Assembly: GCF_001751255.1 (NCBI RefSeq)
Contig: NZ_LJGW01000111.1
Coordinates: forward strand, 1 to 64,000
Reading direction: 5' to 3'
Length of the DNA stretch: 64,000 bases
From: Streptomyces nanshensis
GTDB lineage: Bacteria > Actinomycetota > Actinomycetes > Streptomycetales > Streptomycetaceae
The notes below the pieces were generated by a model that worked only from the letters and a program-made list of their open reading frames with translations, was not told the DNA's origin and did not search any database. Both the position numbers and the translations under genes were made by a program. The stretch's first letter is position 1. Each line of letters begins with the position of its first letter. Positions 38,098-46,953 of this stretch are shown piece after piece.

Positions 38098-39194
38098 AGC
38101 GATCCTTCCTCGGTGTCGATGAGTTCGCCGATCGCCGCGTCGTGCGTCATGAGGTCGCACACGCCGGGCTCCGTGGTGAGCCGTTCGATCGCGGTGGTGG
38201 CGCCCAGAGCCGCCTCGGCCCGGTGCGCTCCGCGCGCGACCTCGCCCCGCAGCACGGCGAGGGCGGCGACTGCCGTCACGGCTCCGGTCAGTGCGGAGAT
38301 CCCGGGGGCCTTGAGCACTGCGGTACGCGTCGCCGGCTGCCGGGCTGCGGTGCCGTCGAGTTGGACGAGCAGCGTGAGATAAGGCGTGCGTCCGGCCACG
38401 TCGAGTGCGGTGGCCCGGCGGAGTCCGGCCACGGCATCGGCGCGAGGCAGAGAGTGGGCGGCTTCCAGTGCGCGCGTGAGGTGTTCACCGTCGATCGCGG
38501 TGTACCAACTGCCCCGGGTCAACGAGAGGTGCCGGGCGAGTCTCTCCCCCTCGCCGTCCAGGTAGGGCCATGCCACCACCGGCCGGGGTACGTACGGGAG
38601 TTGCCGACCCGGCAGCCTGGTGAGGGCACCGGAGCGGCGGGCGCCGTCCCGCCACGCGGCGAGCGGTTCGCTCTCCTCGCCGAGCACCCCGTCCAGGTAG
38701 TCCTCGGCACCGGTCCTGGTGAAGCGGTCCAGGACGGCCGTGTAGGAGGTCAGCTCTTCCACACGGTCGAAGTGCCGCGCGGCCAGCCACCGGGGCAGCA
38801 GCCCGGTCAGTCCCGGAAGAGCGCCCGCCTCGTACAGCGCGACACGCTCTCCCACGGCGGTGCTGATGCGCTCCGGAAGCCGGCCTCCTCCGGAGTCGAC
38901 GAGGTGGGCGCCCGCCATCAGCGCGGCGTAGGTGACCCGTTGCGAGGTCAGGTGCGAGGGGCCCGCGCAGTGGAGGACGAGGGAGCAGCCGCGGACGAAA
39001 GCGGTAAGAGACGCCGCATCGTCGATGTCGACGGCGACCGCCTCGGCACGGGTCGCGGGGAGGTCGTTGGCGATGAACTTCTCGGCCCGTACTGCGTCAC
39101 GGCCTCCGATGCGCAGCGGTCCCGCGTCCCACCGGGCGAGCAGCCGCGCCGCGTACCCGCCCACGTCGCCGTACCCACCGAGGATTCCGATCAC
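38094..39194 (-). CDS. Saccharopine-dehydrogenase-like NAD(P)-binding protein
   Basis: A 366-residue protein starting directly with a Rossmann motif (IGILGGYGDVGGYAARLL), followed by VLHCAGPSHLTSQRVTYAALMAGAHLVDSGGG (by position, residues 80-112), which is the saccharopine dehydrogenase/trans-enoyl-reductase-like layout. It overlaps NRPS1 and the reductase gene by 4 bases each, so it is tightly coupled to assembly. It may be a second ring or imine reductase, or may act on a late intermediate. The precise reaction cannot be read from the sequence. Confidence 0.72.
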   Translation of the reverse strand: MIGILGGYGDVGGYAARLLARWDAGPLRIGGRDAVRAEKFIANDLPATRAEAVAVDIDDAASLTAFVRGCSLVLHCAGPSHLTSQRVTYAALMAGAHLVDSGGGRLPERISTAVGERVALYEAGALPGLTGLLPRWLAARHFDRVEELTSYTAVLDRFTRTGAEDYLDGVLGEESEPLAAWRDGARRSGALTRLPGRQLPYVPRPVVAWPYLDGEGERLARHLSLTRGSWYTAIDGEHLTRALEAAHSLPRADAVAGLRRATALDVAGRTPYLTLLVQLDGTAARQPATRTAVLKAPGISALTGAVTAVAALAVLRGEVARGAHRAEAALGATTAIERLTTEPGVCDLMTHDAAIGELIDTEEGSL

Positions 39195-42100
39195 AGGACG
39201 CCCTCCTCGGTCTCTTCCAAGGAGCCCTGATGCGCGTCCAGTTCCCGGGAGAGGGTCTGGGCGATCTGCTCCGGGGTGGGGCCCTGGAACATACGCCGCA
39301 GCGGAAGCCGCACGCCGAAGCGCTGCGCCAGCCTGGTCAGGAACCGGGTCGCCAGAAGGCTGTCGCCGCCCAGGGCGAAGAAGTTCTGCCTGCGCCCCAC
39401 AGCGGCCACGTCGAGCAGTTCGCACCAGATCCCGGCGACGGCTTCCTCCAACTCGCCCTGTGGTGGCTCGTCCGGGGTGTCGGACTGTCCGAGACCGGCG
39501 GCAGCGGCGACTGCGGAGCGGTCGACCTTGCCGTTCGCGCCGAGCGGCAGCCACGGCAGCACGGTGATCCGGTCGGGGAGCATGTGCGCCGGCAGATACG
39601 CGGCCGCGTGGTCACGCAGCGACGTGGGGTCGAGATCCGCCGCGTGAGGAGACCTGCGGGCGGTCAGCACCTCGGTGAAGGACGTGTGCACCGGCCGGTG
39701 AGTGAAGTTCCGGTAGCCGGCCGCGGACAGCAGTCCGGCCCAGCGTGCCGCAGCCAGCGTGGGTGTCCCGGCGGTTCGGCGCTCTCGGTCGAACGCGGCG
39801 TATCCGCCGTCGAGCAGGCCTGCTGTCAGCAGGGCGACAGGGGTCAGCTCGGAGCGCTCCACGGCCACGAGCAGTCCCCCGGGCCGGGTCAGCAGCGCGG
39901 CCAGCGCCGGGCCGCGGGACGGTTCCGGGCTGCGGTGGAGGACGTGGTCGAGGACGACGGCGTCGAATCGGTGACGCAACTCCTCGGGCACCGCCAGGCC
40001 GGGCAGTCGGCGGCATGCGACCTCGTGAGCGCTGCCGGTGAAGCTCCGGGCCGCCTTTTCCACCTGGTCGGGGTCGTTGTCGAGCAGCGTGCAGCGCACT
40101 TGATCCTGTGTCAGATCTTCCAACAGCCGCCCGACCGCGCCGGGTTGGCTGCCGAGTACGGCCAGCTCCAGGGGCCGGTCCGCTCCCGCCGTACTGTCGG
40201 CGACGATCGCGGCGACGTCGTCGATCGCGGTGGCGGTGCCCGGGTCGGCGGCCGACAGGCGCGAGGGCGCGAGGATGTCGTCGTCGAGAAGGACCGACGG
40301 GTCGAGGCGGCCGGCGAGGATTTCCCGGAAGTCCCCAAGCCGGTCCGTCAGGCGCCGCTGTGCCTGAGCGAGCAACTCGCCGTAAGCGTCGTGCTGTTCG
40401 AGGAGCCTCCCGACGAGCGCGGCACCGGCCTCGGGACCGGGTGCGTACCCCGTCGGCGTTGCGAGCAGGACCTTCCGTTCCGCGAGCCACTTCAACCAGA
40501 GGCGGAGAACGGGCAGATGGGGCTCGGCGGCCCGAACCCGGCCGGCCCACTGGGCGACCGTGAGGCTCTCCTGGCCGCTGAGGTCGTCGAGGTGCAGGAG
40601 CCGGGCCAGGAAGGACTCGGCAACGGCGCTCTCGCGCTCCCGTGCACGGCGGCGGAACTCCTCGGTGGAGGAGGGGGGTTGCCCCTGTTTGACGGGGTCA
40701 CTGACGGGATCGCTCGCGGGAGCGGCGGCGGGGACGACCGCGGCCACCAGCCGGCGTGAGGCGCCGTCGCCCGCCACGGTGACCACGGAATGGCCCACTC
40801 CAGGCGTCTCCAGCAGCGCTGCCTCGATCTCGCCGAGTTCGATGCGGTGGCCCCTGATCTTGACCTGCTGGTCGGCACGGCCGAGGAACTCCAGCGTCCC
40901 GTCGGGCCAGTAGCGTCCCAGGTCCCCTGTGCGGTACCAGCGTTCTCCCCGGTCTTCGACGAACCGTTCTTCCGTCAGCTCCGGCGCACCCCGGTAGCCG
41001 CGGGCGAGGCCCGCGCCGCCGATCCACAACTCACCGGGGACCCGGTCCGGGCAGTCACGGCCGTGTGTGTCGACCACCCGGTAGCGCTGTCCGCGCAGCG
41101 GGTGCCCGTAGGGAATCGAGGGCCAGTCGCGCACGACTTCGGCGACCTCGAACGCGTTGGACCAGATCGCCGCTTCGGTCGCACCGCCGAGGGCGACGAA
41201 GCGCGCCCACGGACTCTGGTCGGCCAGCCGTCCGGGGAGGTCGAGGCCCACCCAGTCGCCGGAGACCAGGGCCAGCTCCAGCGAGTCCGCCGGCTGCGCC
41301 GCTTCCGCGACGACGAGCAGCATGTCCAGAAGCGCCGGCACGGTGTTCCACACGGTCACCCGGTGCTGACGGACCAGGTCCAGCCAGCGCCGTGCGTCAC
41401 GTCGGTCTTCCTCGTCGATCAGGACCAGCGCTCCGCCTGCCGAGAGCAGACCGAAGATGTCGTACACCGACAGGTCGAAGTCCAGCGCCGAGACGGCGAG
41501 AACCCGGTCCCGCTCCCCCACTCCGTAGCGCTGGTTGATGTCGGTCACGGTGTTCGCCGCGGCACGGTGGGTGATCTCGACCCCCTTGGGGTCGCCGGTG
41601 GAGCCCGAGGTGAAGATGACGTAGGCCAGCGCGTCCACCGGGACGTCGACCGGCCCGTCCGCCGCTCCGCCCGACGGCACCGCGTCAACGCTCAACCGCC
41701 GTATGCCGTCCGGCGTGCTGGGACCGGACCCCGACGGTGCGGCGTCCGCGGAACCGGTCACGACCAACCGTGTGCCAGCGGTCCGGTGAATGCGCTCCTG
41801 CCGCGCGGGCGGCTGATCGACGCCGACGGGAACGTAGGCGGCTCCGGCCGCGAGCACTCCCAGGACCGCCGTGATCTGCTCCGAGCCCTTGGGCATGCTG
41901 ACGGCGACGGGTTCGCCGCGGGCGACGCCGTGTTCGCTCAGCACCGCCGCCAACCGCAGTGCGCGGTGGGCGAGTTCGCCGTAGCTCATCCTCCCGTCCT
42001 CGCCCCACAGCAGGGCTGTACGGTCCGGCTGCTCGGCGGCGCGGCAGAAGAAGTCACGGTGCAGCAGACCCGGTACCCCGTCGCCGGTGTCGTTGACTCC

Positions 42101-45100
42101 GGTACGCACAGCGCGCTGCGCGTCGGGCAGCAGGTCGGGGACGGGCTCGTTCCAGTCGTGCTCGGCCAGCCATTCCAACAGCCGTGTGTAGGCGGCGAAC
42201 ATCGCCTCCACGAACCCGTCGGGGAAGAGCTCCTCGACGACGTCCCAGTTGAGGTGCACACCGTCGGCGTCCTCGGTGACCTGGTGATCCAGCCAGACCT
42301 GCGGCGTCTGGGAGATGCCCCACACGTCACGTTCGAAGGGCGCGCCGGGGGAATCGCCGCCCAGCCCGAGAGCGGAGGTGAACACCACGGGCATGGTGGT
42401 CTCAGGCGTGCCGGTACGGCGGGCCAGTTCGCGCAGCACCCACACCGCCGAGACCTCACGGTGGTCGAGCGAACGCCACAACTCCCGCTGTACACGGCGG
42501 GCTCTGGCAAGCCAGCTCTCCTCCGCACGGGGCCGGGAGGAGACAAGCATCAGCGAGGTGAAGTCGCCGAGCACATTGCCGATGTCGGGATGGACGTCAC
42601 GGCGGTCGAACAGCGTGAGGTTCAGGGTGAGTTCGGGCCGGGCGCTCCAGCGCCCCAGGACCTCGGCGAAGGCCGTGAGCAGTACGCCGGAGGGGGTGAG
42701 CCCCGCATCCCGCGCACGGCCGGTGAGCGCCTGCCAGCGTTCCGGGGCGATATGTGCCGCGTGCCGTACGAAACGGGGGCGAGCGACCTCGGACGGGTCC
42801 TTCGCGAGCGGCAGGGCAGGGGGCGGCGGCAGGCGGTCGAGCTGTTCGCTCCAGTAGTCCCTCGCCGCGGCGGCGGTCTCGGGGTCGGGGCCGCAGGTGT
42901 GCACGTAGTCCCGGAACGAGACCTCCACAGGCGGCAGTTCGGCTTCCGGGTCGGTGTAGAGAGCGGACAGCTCCGCGTAGAAGACGAGGATGCTCAGGGC
43001 GTCGAGGGCGATGTTGTCGATGCCGATTCCGATGCGGGTCTGCGCGCCGGAACGCACTCCGCGGACCGCGAAGAGCGGCCACGTTCCGGGATCGAAGACC
43101 TGGTGGGAGGCGGTGTCCCGAAGGCGGGTGCAGGCCGCCTCCATGTCGGGGCCGGCTTCCTCGATCTCCACGTGAAACCGGGGCACTTGGGGAAGGACGC
43201 GCTGTTCGCCACTATCGTCGACGACCGCGCGCAGCATCTCGTGCCGGGCGACGAGCCTGTCGAGGGCCGCCTCCAGGCGCTCCACGTCCAGGTCTTCGAC
43301 GTCGTACTCACGGTAGAAGTGACAGCCGATGCCGCCGAGCGTGAAGTCCTCACCGCGCCCGAGCCAGTAGGCACGCTGGACGTCGGTCAACGGGAAGGGC
43401 TCGTGGCGGCTTTCCGGATCGGAGATCAGCGGACGCGGGGCGGGCCGCCTGCCGTCGGGCGTCAGCAGTGCGGCGAAGTCCGCGAGCACCGGAGCGGCGA
43501 ACAGTTCGGAGAGCTGTACTCCGCCGTGCCCGTCGCCGCGCAGGCGCGCGATCATGCGCGTCGCCAGCAGTGAGTCACCGCCGAGGGCGAAGAAGTCGTT
43601 TTCGCGGCCGATGCCGTCGAGGTGGAGGACCGAGGACCACACGTCGGCGACCTGCTGCTCCCGCTCCCCGCGCGGCGGGGTGACCGCTCTGACTTCGCTC
43701 CGCGCGTCGCATTGCGTGAGGAGGCGTCGCACGGCGCCGCGGTCGGTCTTCCCGTTGGACGTCAGAGGGAACTCGGCGGTCACCAGGCAGCGTTCGGGAA
43801 CCATGGCGGCGGGCAACTGCCCCGCCGCGTGGGCACGCACCTGCGCGGGGTCGGCGACGCCGGTCACCGCCACGCCCAGTCGTCCGTCCTCATCGACGAC
43901 CGCGACCGCTCTCTCCACGCCGGGGGCCGCGGCGAGTACGGCCTCGATCTCGCCGAGTTCGACGCGATGGCCGCGTATCTTGACCTGCTGGTCGGCACGG
44001 CCCAGGAACTCCAGCGTCCCGTCCGGCCAGTAGCGGACCAGGTCGCCCGTGCGGTACCAATCCGTCCCGTCGACGGCTGTGAACTTCTCGGCCGTGCGGG
44101 CCTCGTCGCCCCGGTAGCCTCGGGCGACACCGGCCCCGCCGATCCACAGTTCGCCCGGGACCCAGTCCGGGCGGTCACGACCGTGCGGATCGACGGCGCG
44201 GCATCCGACACCGCGCAGCGGGGTCCCGTACGGCACCGAGGTCCACGCGGCCGGGACCCGCTCCACCTCACAGAGAGTGGAGTGGATCGCGGTCTCGGTG
44301 GTGCCGCCCAGGGCCACGAACCGGCAGTCAGGAGCAGCACCGCGCACGCGGCCGGGCAGATCGAGCGGGATCCAGTCCCCGCCCAGCAGTGTGAGCCGGA
44401 GGTCAGGCAGGCCCTCGGGACCGGCAGCGGTGATCAGCATGTCGAGCAGCGCGGGAACGCAGTTGACGACGGTCACTCGGTGGATTCGGGCCAACTCGGC
44501 CCAGGCAACGGCGTCCCGGCGTGCCGCTTCCTCGACGCAGACCAGGGCGCCGCCCGCCGTGAGGGACCCGAAGACGTCGTACACCGACAAGTCGAAGTCC
44601 AGTGCCGACAGCGCGAGCAGGCGGTCCGAACCGCCCACGACGAACCGGTCGTTGAGGTCGGCGACGGTGTTGAGCGCGGCCTTGTGCGTGATCTCGACGC
44701 CCTTGGGCTCTCCGGTCGAGCCCGAGGTGTGGATGACGTAGGCGAGGTCCGAGGCGTCGCCGGGTACGGGTGCGGGCAGCGGCTCGGCGTTCCGGCAGAC
44801 GCTGAGATCGTCGAGGACGAGGCGTGTTCCGGCAGCGGCGAGGATGCGGTCACGCCGTGCGGCGGGCTGGTCGACGCCGAGCGGCAGGTAGGCCGCGCCG
44901 GCGGCGAGGATGCCCAGCACGGCGACGATCTGATCGGTGCCCTTGGGCAGGGTCAGGGCGACGAGGTCTCCCGGCGCGACGCCGCTGGAGCGCAGGTGCC
45001 CGGCCACGCGAAGGGCCCGTTCGGCGAGTTCGCCGTACGTCATCGACAGGCCGTGCTCCCCCACCAGGGCGAGCGCTTCGGGATCCTCGGCCGCATGCGC

Positions 45101-46825
45101 GAAGAACGCGTCGTGCAGGCGTGCTTCGGGCGGCTGCCACCCGTCGTCGGCCTTCTCTCGCAGTCGGAGCTGTTCCTCGGGCAGCAGCGCTGGTACGGGA
45201 GCGCTCCAGGCGTCAGGGCCGGCGAGCAGACGGTCCAGCAGCCCGGTGTAGGCGTCGAACATCGCGTCCAGCACTCCGGGAGCGAAGGCGTCCTCCCGTG
45301 CGTCCCAGTTGATCAGCAGGCCGCCCGCGACTTCGGTGACTTGCGCGTCGAGCCACACCTGCGGACCTTGCGAGATGATCCAGGACGGTTCACCGAAGCT
45401 CTCCCGCACCGTGTCGGCGAACAGTTCACCGAGTCCGAGCGCGCTGGTGTAGACGACCGGTGCCAGTACCTGCTCTCCGCGCAGCCGTGAGGCGTCCCGC
45501 AAGACCTCGACACCGGAGTATCCGGCGTGGGCGACGTCCTGGTGGAACTGTTCCTGGAGCCGGGTCGCGCGCTCGGCGAACGTGCCGTGCTGCCTTCCGT
45601 GCCAGGCCAGCAGCACCGACGAGGTGAAGTCGCCCACGAGCGAGGTGACGTGATCGTGGAGTGGTTCCCGGTCGAACAGCGGCAGATTCAGCAGGAATTC
45701 GGGCTCGGCGCTGAAGGCTTCCAGTGTCTCCGCGAAGACCGCCGCGAGCGCCATCGCGGGCGTCAGCCCGTGGTCGCGGGCCGCCTGCTCCAGTCTCCGG
45801 GTGCGCTCGGCTTCCAGGTGCCGGTGACGGCGTACGACCCTGCCGACTGCTGTGCCGTCGTACTCCGCCGCGGCGGGAAGCCGTGGTGCCACGGGGAGTT
45901 CAGGCAAACGTTCCTGCCAGTACTGCCGGTCGGCCTCGCGGACTGCCGCGCGCGCCGGTGCCGTGCGTGCGGCCTCACGTTCGGCCAGGTATCGGGGGTA
46001 GCTGTAGTCGAGGGCGGGGAGCGGAGTCGCCGGGTCCGCGTAGGCGGCAGCCAGGTCGTGGAGAAGGACGCGCAGGCTCAGGGCGTCGGCGGCGATCATG
46101 TCCAGATTGACGTGCAGCCTGGTTCCGCCATGACGCAAGGCGTCTGGCAGCAGGGAGAGTTGGACGTCGAAGACCTCCCCTGCGGAGATGTCCATGTGAC
46201 GGTGGGACAGCTCCCGGCGCAGGGTCTCCAGCCTCCGGCGGGCTTCGTGCGGATCGAGTCCGCGCAGATCGTGGATGCGCAGTCCGGGCCAGGGGCTGGT
46301 GGGGAGGATGCGCTGACGGCCGTCGTCCAGGATGCTCACGCGGAGCATGCCGTGGCGGGCGAGCAGCGTGCGGACGGCGCTCTCCAGACGCCCCGGCTCC
46401 ACATTCGTCCCGTCGAACTCGTGGTAGAAGTGCGCCGCGACCCCGCCCAGCCGCTGTTCCCGGGAGCGTCCGACCCAGTAGGCGTGCTGCATGAGCGCGA
46501 GGTCGAAGGGTGCTGCGGCGTCGAACTCCCTCTCGTCGCTGTCGCCGGCCGCGGCGGCCTCGCCGTCTCCTTGCCGGTCGGCGACCAGCCGGTTCCAGGC
46601 TGCCAGCGTGGGTTCGGCGATCAGCTCGGCGAAGCCGACGTCCAGACCTGCGCGGCGGCACGTTCCGGCCAGCCTCATCATCGTCAAGGAATCCAGCCCG
46701 AGTTGGATCAGTGGCGTCTCCTCATGGATGTCCTCGGCGGCGATGCCGAGCGCCTCGGCGACGGCTCCGCGCAGGTCGAGCCGCGGGTGTGCGTTCGCCG
46801 TCTGCGCCGCGTGTTCCTGGGACAT
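39191..46825 (-). CDS. NRPS: ArCP-Cy-A-PCP-Cy-A(MT-like)-PCP (HMWP2/PchE-like)
   Basis: 2544 residues. Domains: aryl carrier (15-90, LGLDSL), Cy1 (105-540, DMIAADALS intact), A1 (545-1050), PCP1 (1060-1140, GGDSL), Cy2 (1150-1590, DNIALDALS intact), A2 (1600-2040), a methyltransferase-like insert (2060-2380), A2 tail, and PCP2 (2455-2530, GGDSL). A2 pocket residues read D-L-Y-N-L-S-L-I-W, the cysteine code; A1 reads D-L-Y-N-L-G-L-I-H, a variant. The insert lacks the glycine-rich SAM motif (AVLGSQPGAVG instead), like the PchE domain that acts as an epimerase. There is no TE, so the chain passes to NRPS2. ATG 46825 is first choice; GTG 46843 is possible. Confidence 0.93.
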   Translation of the reverse strand: MSQEHAAQTANAHPRLDLRGAVAEALGIAAEDIHEETPLIQLGLDSLTMMRLAGTCRRAGLDVGFAELIAEPTLAAWNRLVADRQGDGEAAAAGDSDEREFDAAAPFDLALMQHAYWVGRSREQRLGGVAAHFYHEFDGTNVEPGRLESAVRTLLARHGMLRVSILDDGRQRILPTSPWPGLRIHDLRGLDPHEARRRLETLRRELSHRHMDISAGEVFDVQLSLLPDALRHGGTRLHVNLDMIAADALSLRVLLHDLAAAYADPATPLPALDYSYPRYLAEREAARTAPARAAVREADRQYWQERLPELPVAPRLPAAAEYDGTAVGRVVRRHRHLEAERTRRLEQAARDHGLTPAMALAAVFAETLEAFSAEPEFLLNLPLFDREPLHDHVTSLVGDFTSSVLLAWHGRQHGTFAERATRLQEQFHQDVAHAGYSGVEVLRDASRLRGEQVLAPVVYTSALGLGELFADTVRESFGEPSWIISQGPQVWLDAQVTEVAGGLLINWDAREDAFAPGVLDAMFDAYTGLLDRLLAGPDAWSAPVPALLPEEQLRLREKADDGWQPPEARLHDAFFAHAAEDPEALALVGEHGLSMTYGELAERALRVAGHLRSSGVAPGDLVALTLPKGTDQIVAVLGILAAGAAYLPLGVDQPAARRDRILAAAGTRLVLDDLSVCRNAEPLPAPVPGDASDLAYVIHTSGSTGEPKGVEITHKAALNTVADLNDRFVVGGSDRLLALSALDFDLSVYDVFGSLTAGGALVCVEEAARRDAVAWAELARIHRVTVVNCVPALLDMLITAAGPEGLPDLRLTLLGGDWIPLDLPGRVRGAAPDCRFVALGGTTETAIHSTLCEVERVPAAWTSVPYGTPLRGVGCRAVDPHGRDRPDWVPGELWIGGAGVARGYRGDEARTAEKFTAVDGTDWYRTGDLVRYWPDGTLEFLGRADQQVKIRGHRVELGEIEAVLAAAPGVERAVAVVDEDGRLGVAVTGVADPAQVRAHAAGQLPAAMVPERCLVTAEFPLTSNGKTDRGAVRRLLTQCDARSEVRAVTPPRGEREQQVADVWSSVLHLDGIGRENDFFALGGDSLLATRMIARLRGDGHGGVQLSELFAAPVLADFAALLTPDGRRPAPRPLISDPESRHEPFPLTDVQRAYWLGRGEDFTLGGIGCHFYREYDVEDLDVERLEAALDRLVARHEMLRAVVDDSGEQRVLPQVPRFHVEIEEAGPDMEAACTRLRDTASHQVFDPGTWPLFAVRGVRSGAQTRIGIGIDNIALDALSILVFYAELSALYTDPEAELPPVEVSFRDYVHTCGPDPETAAAARDYWSEQLDRLPPPPALPLAKDPSEVARPRFVRHAAHIAPERWQALTGRARDAGLTPSGVLLTAFAEVLGRWSARPELTLNLTLFDRRDVHPDIGNVLGDFTSLMLVSSRPRAEESWLARARRVQRELWRSLDHREVSAVWVLRELARRTGTPETTMPVVFTSALGLGGDSPGAPFERDVWGISQTPQVWLDHQVTEDADGVHLNWDVVEELFPDGFVEAMFAAYTRLLEWLAEHDWNEPVPDLLPDAQRAVRTGVNDTGDGVPGLLHRDFFCRAAEQPDRTALLWGEDGRMSYGELAHRALRLAAVLSEHGVARGEPVAVSMPKGSEQITAVLGVLAAGAAYVPVGVDQPPARQERIHRTAGTRLVVTGSADAAPSGSGPSTPDGIRRLSVDAVPSGGAADGPVDVPVDALAYVIFTSGSTGDPKGVEITHRAAANTVTDINQRYGVGERDRVLAVSALDFDLSVYDIFGLLSAGGALVLIDEEDRRDARRWLDLVRQHRVTVWNTVPALLDMLLVVAEAAQPADSLELALVSGDWVGLDLPGRLADQSPWARFVALGGATEAAIWSNAFEVAEVVRDWPSIPYGHPLRGQRYRVVDTHGRDCPDRVPGELWIGGAGLARGYRGAPELTEERFVEDRGERWYRTGDLGRYWPDGTLEFLGRADQQVKIRGHRIELGEIEAALLETPGVGHSVVTVAGDGASRRLVAAVVPAAAPASDPVSDPVKQGQPPSSTEEFRRRARERESAVAESFLARLLHLDDLSGQESLTVAQWAGRVRAAEPHLPVLRLWLKWLAERKVLLATPTGYAPGPEAGAALVGRLLEQHDAYGELLAQAQRRLTDRLGDFREILAGRLDPSVLLDDDILAPSRLSAADPGTATAIDDVAAIVADSTAGADRPLELAVLGSQPGAVGRLLEDLTQDQVRCTLLDNDPDQVEKAARSFTGSAHEVACRRLPGLAVPEELRHRFDAVVLDHVLHRSPEPSRGPALAALLTRPGGLLVAVERSELTPVALLTAGLLDGGYAAFDRERRTAGTPTLAAARWAGLLSAAGYRNFTHRPVHTSFTEVLTARRSPHAADLDPTSLRDHAAAYLPAHMLPDRITVLPWLPLGANGKVDRSAVAAAAGLGQSDTPDEPPQGELEEAVAGIWCELLDVAAVGRRQNFFALGGDSLLATRFLTRLAQRFGVRLPLRRMFQGPTPEQIAQTLSRELDAHQGSLEETEEGVL

Positions 46826-46875
46826 CCGGATGCAACCCCTCACGACAGATTTCGGTCAGCCACCGGGGACCATAA

Positions 46876-46890
46876 TGGAAACGATTATCA
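46876..46890. promoter_or_regulatory. Zur-like operator between NRPS operon and MFS gene
   Basis: TGGAAACGATTATCA lies 51 bases from the NRPS start and 64 bases from the MFS start, in a divergent promoter. It resembles the 21490 site (TGGAAATGATTGTCA) and matches the Zur core at 11 of 15 positions. One bound repressor could shut both directions. Confidence 0.7.
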
Positions 46891-46953
46891 TTTACAACAT
46901 CAAGGTTTGCGGCTAGCGTCTCGGTGCGCACGCGCCATCGAGGAAGGAAGGTC

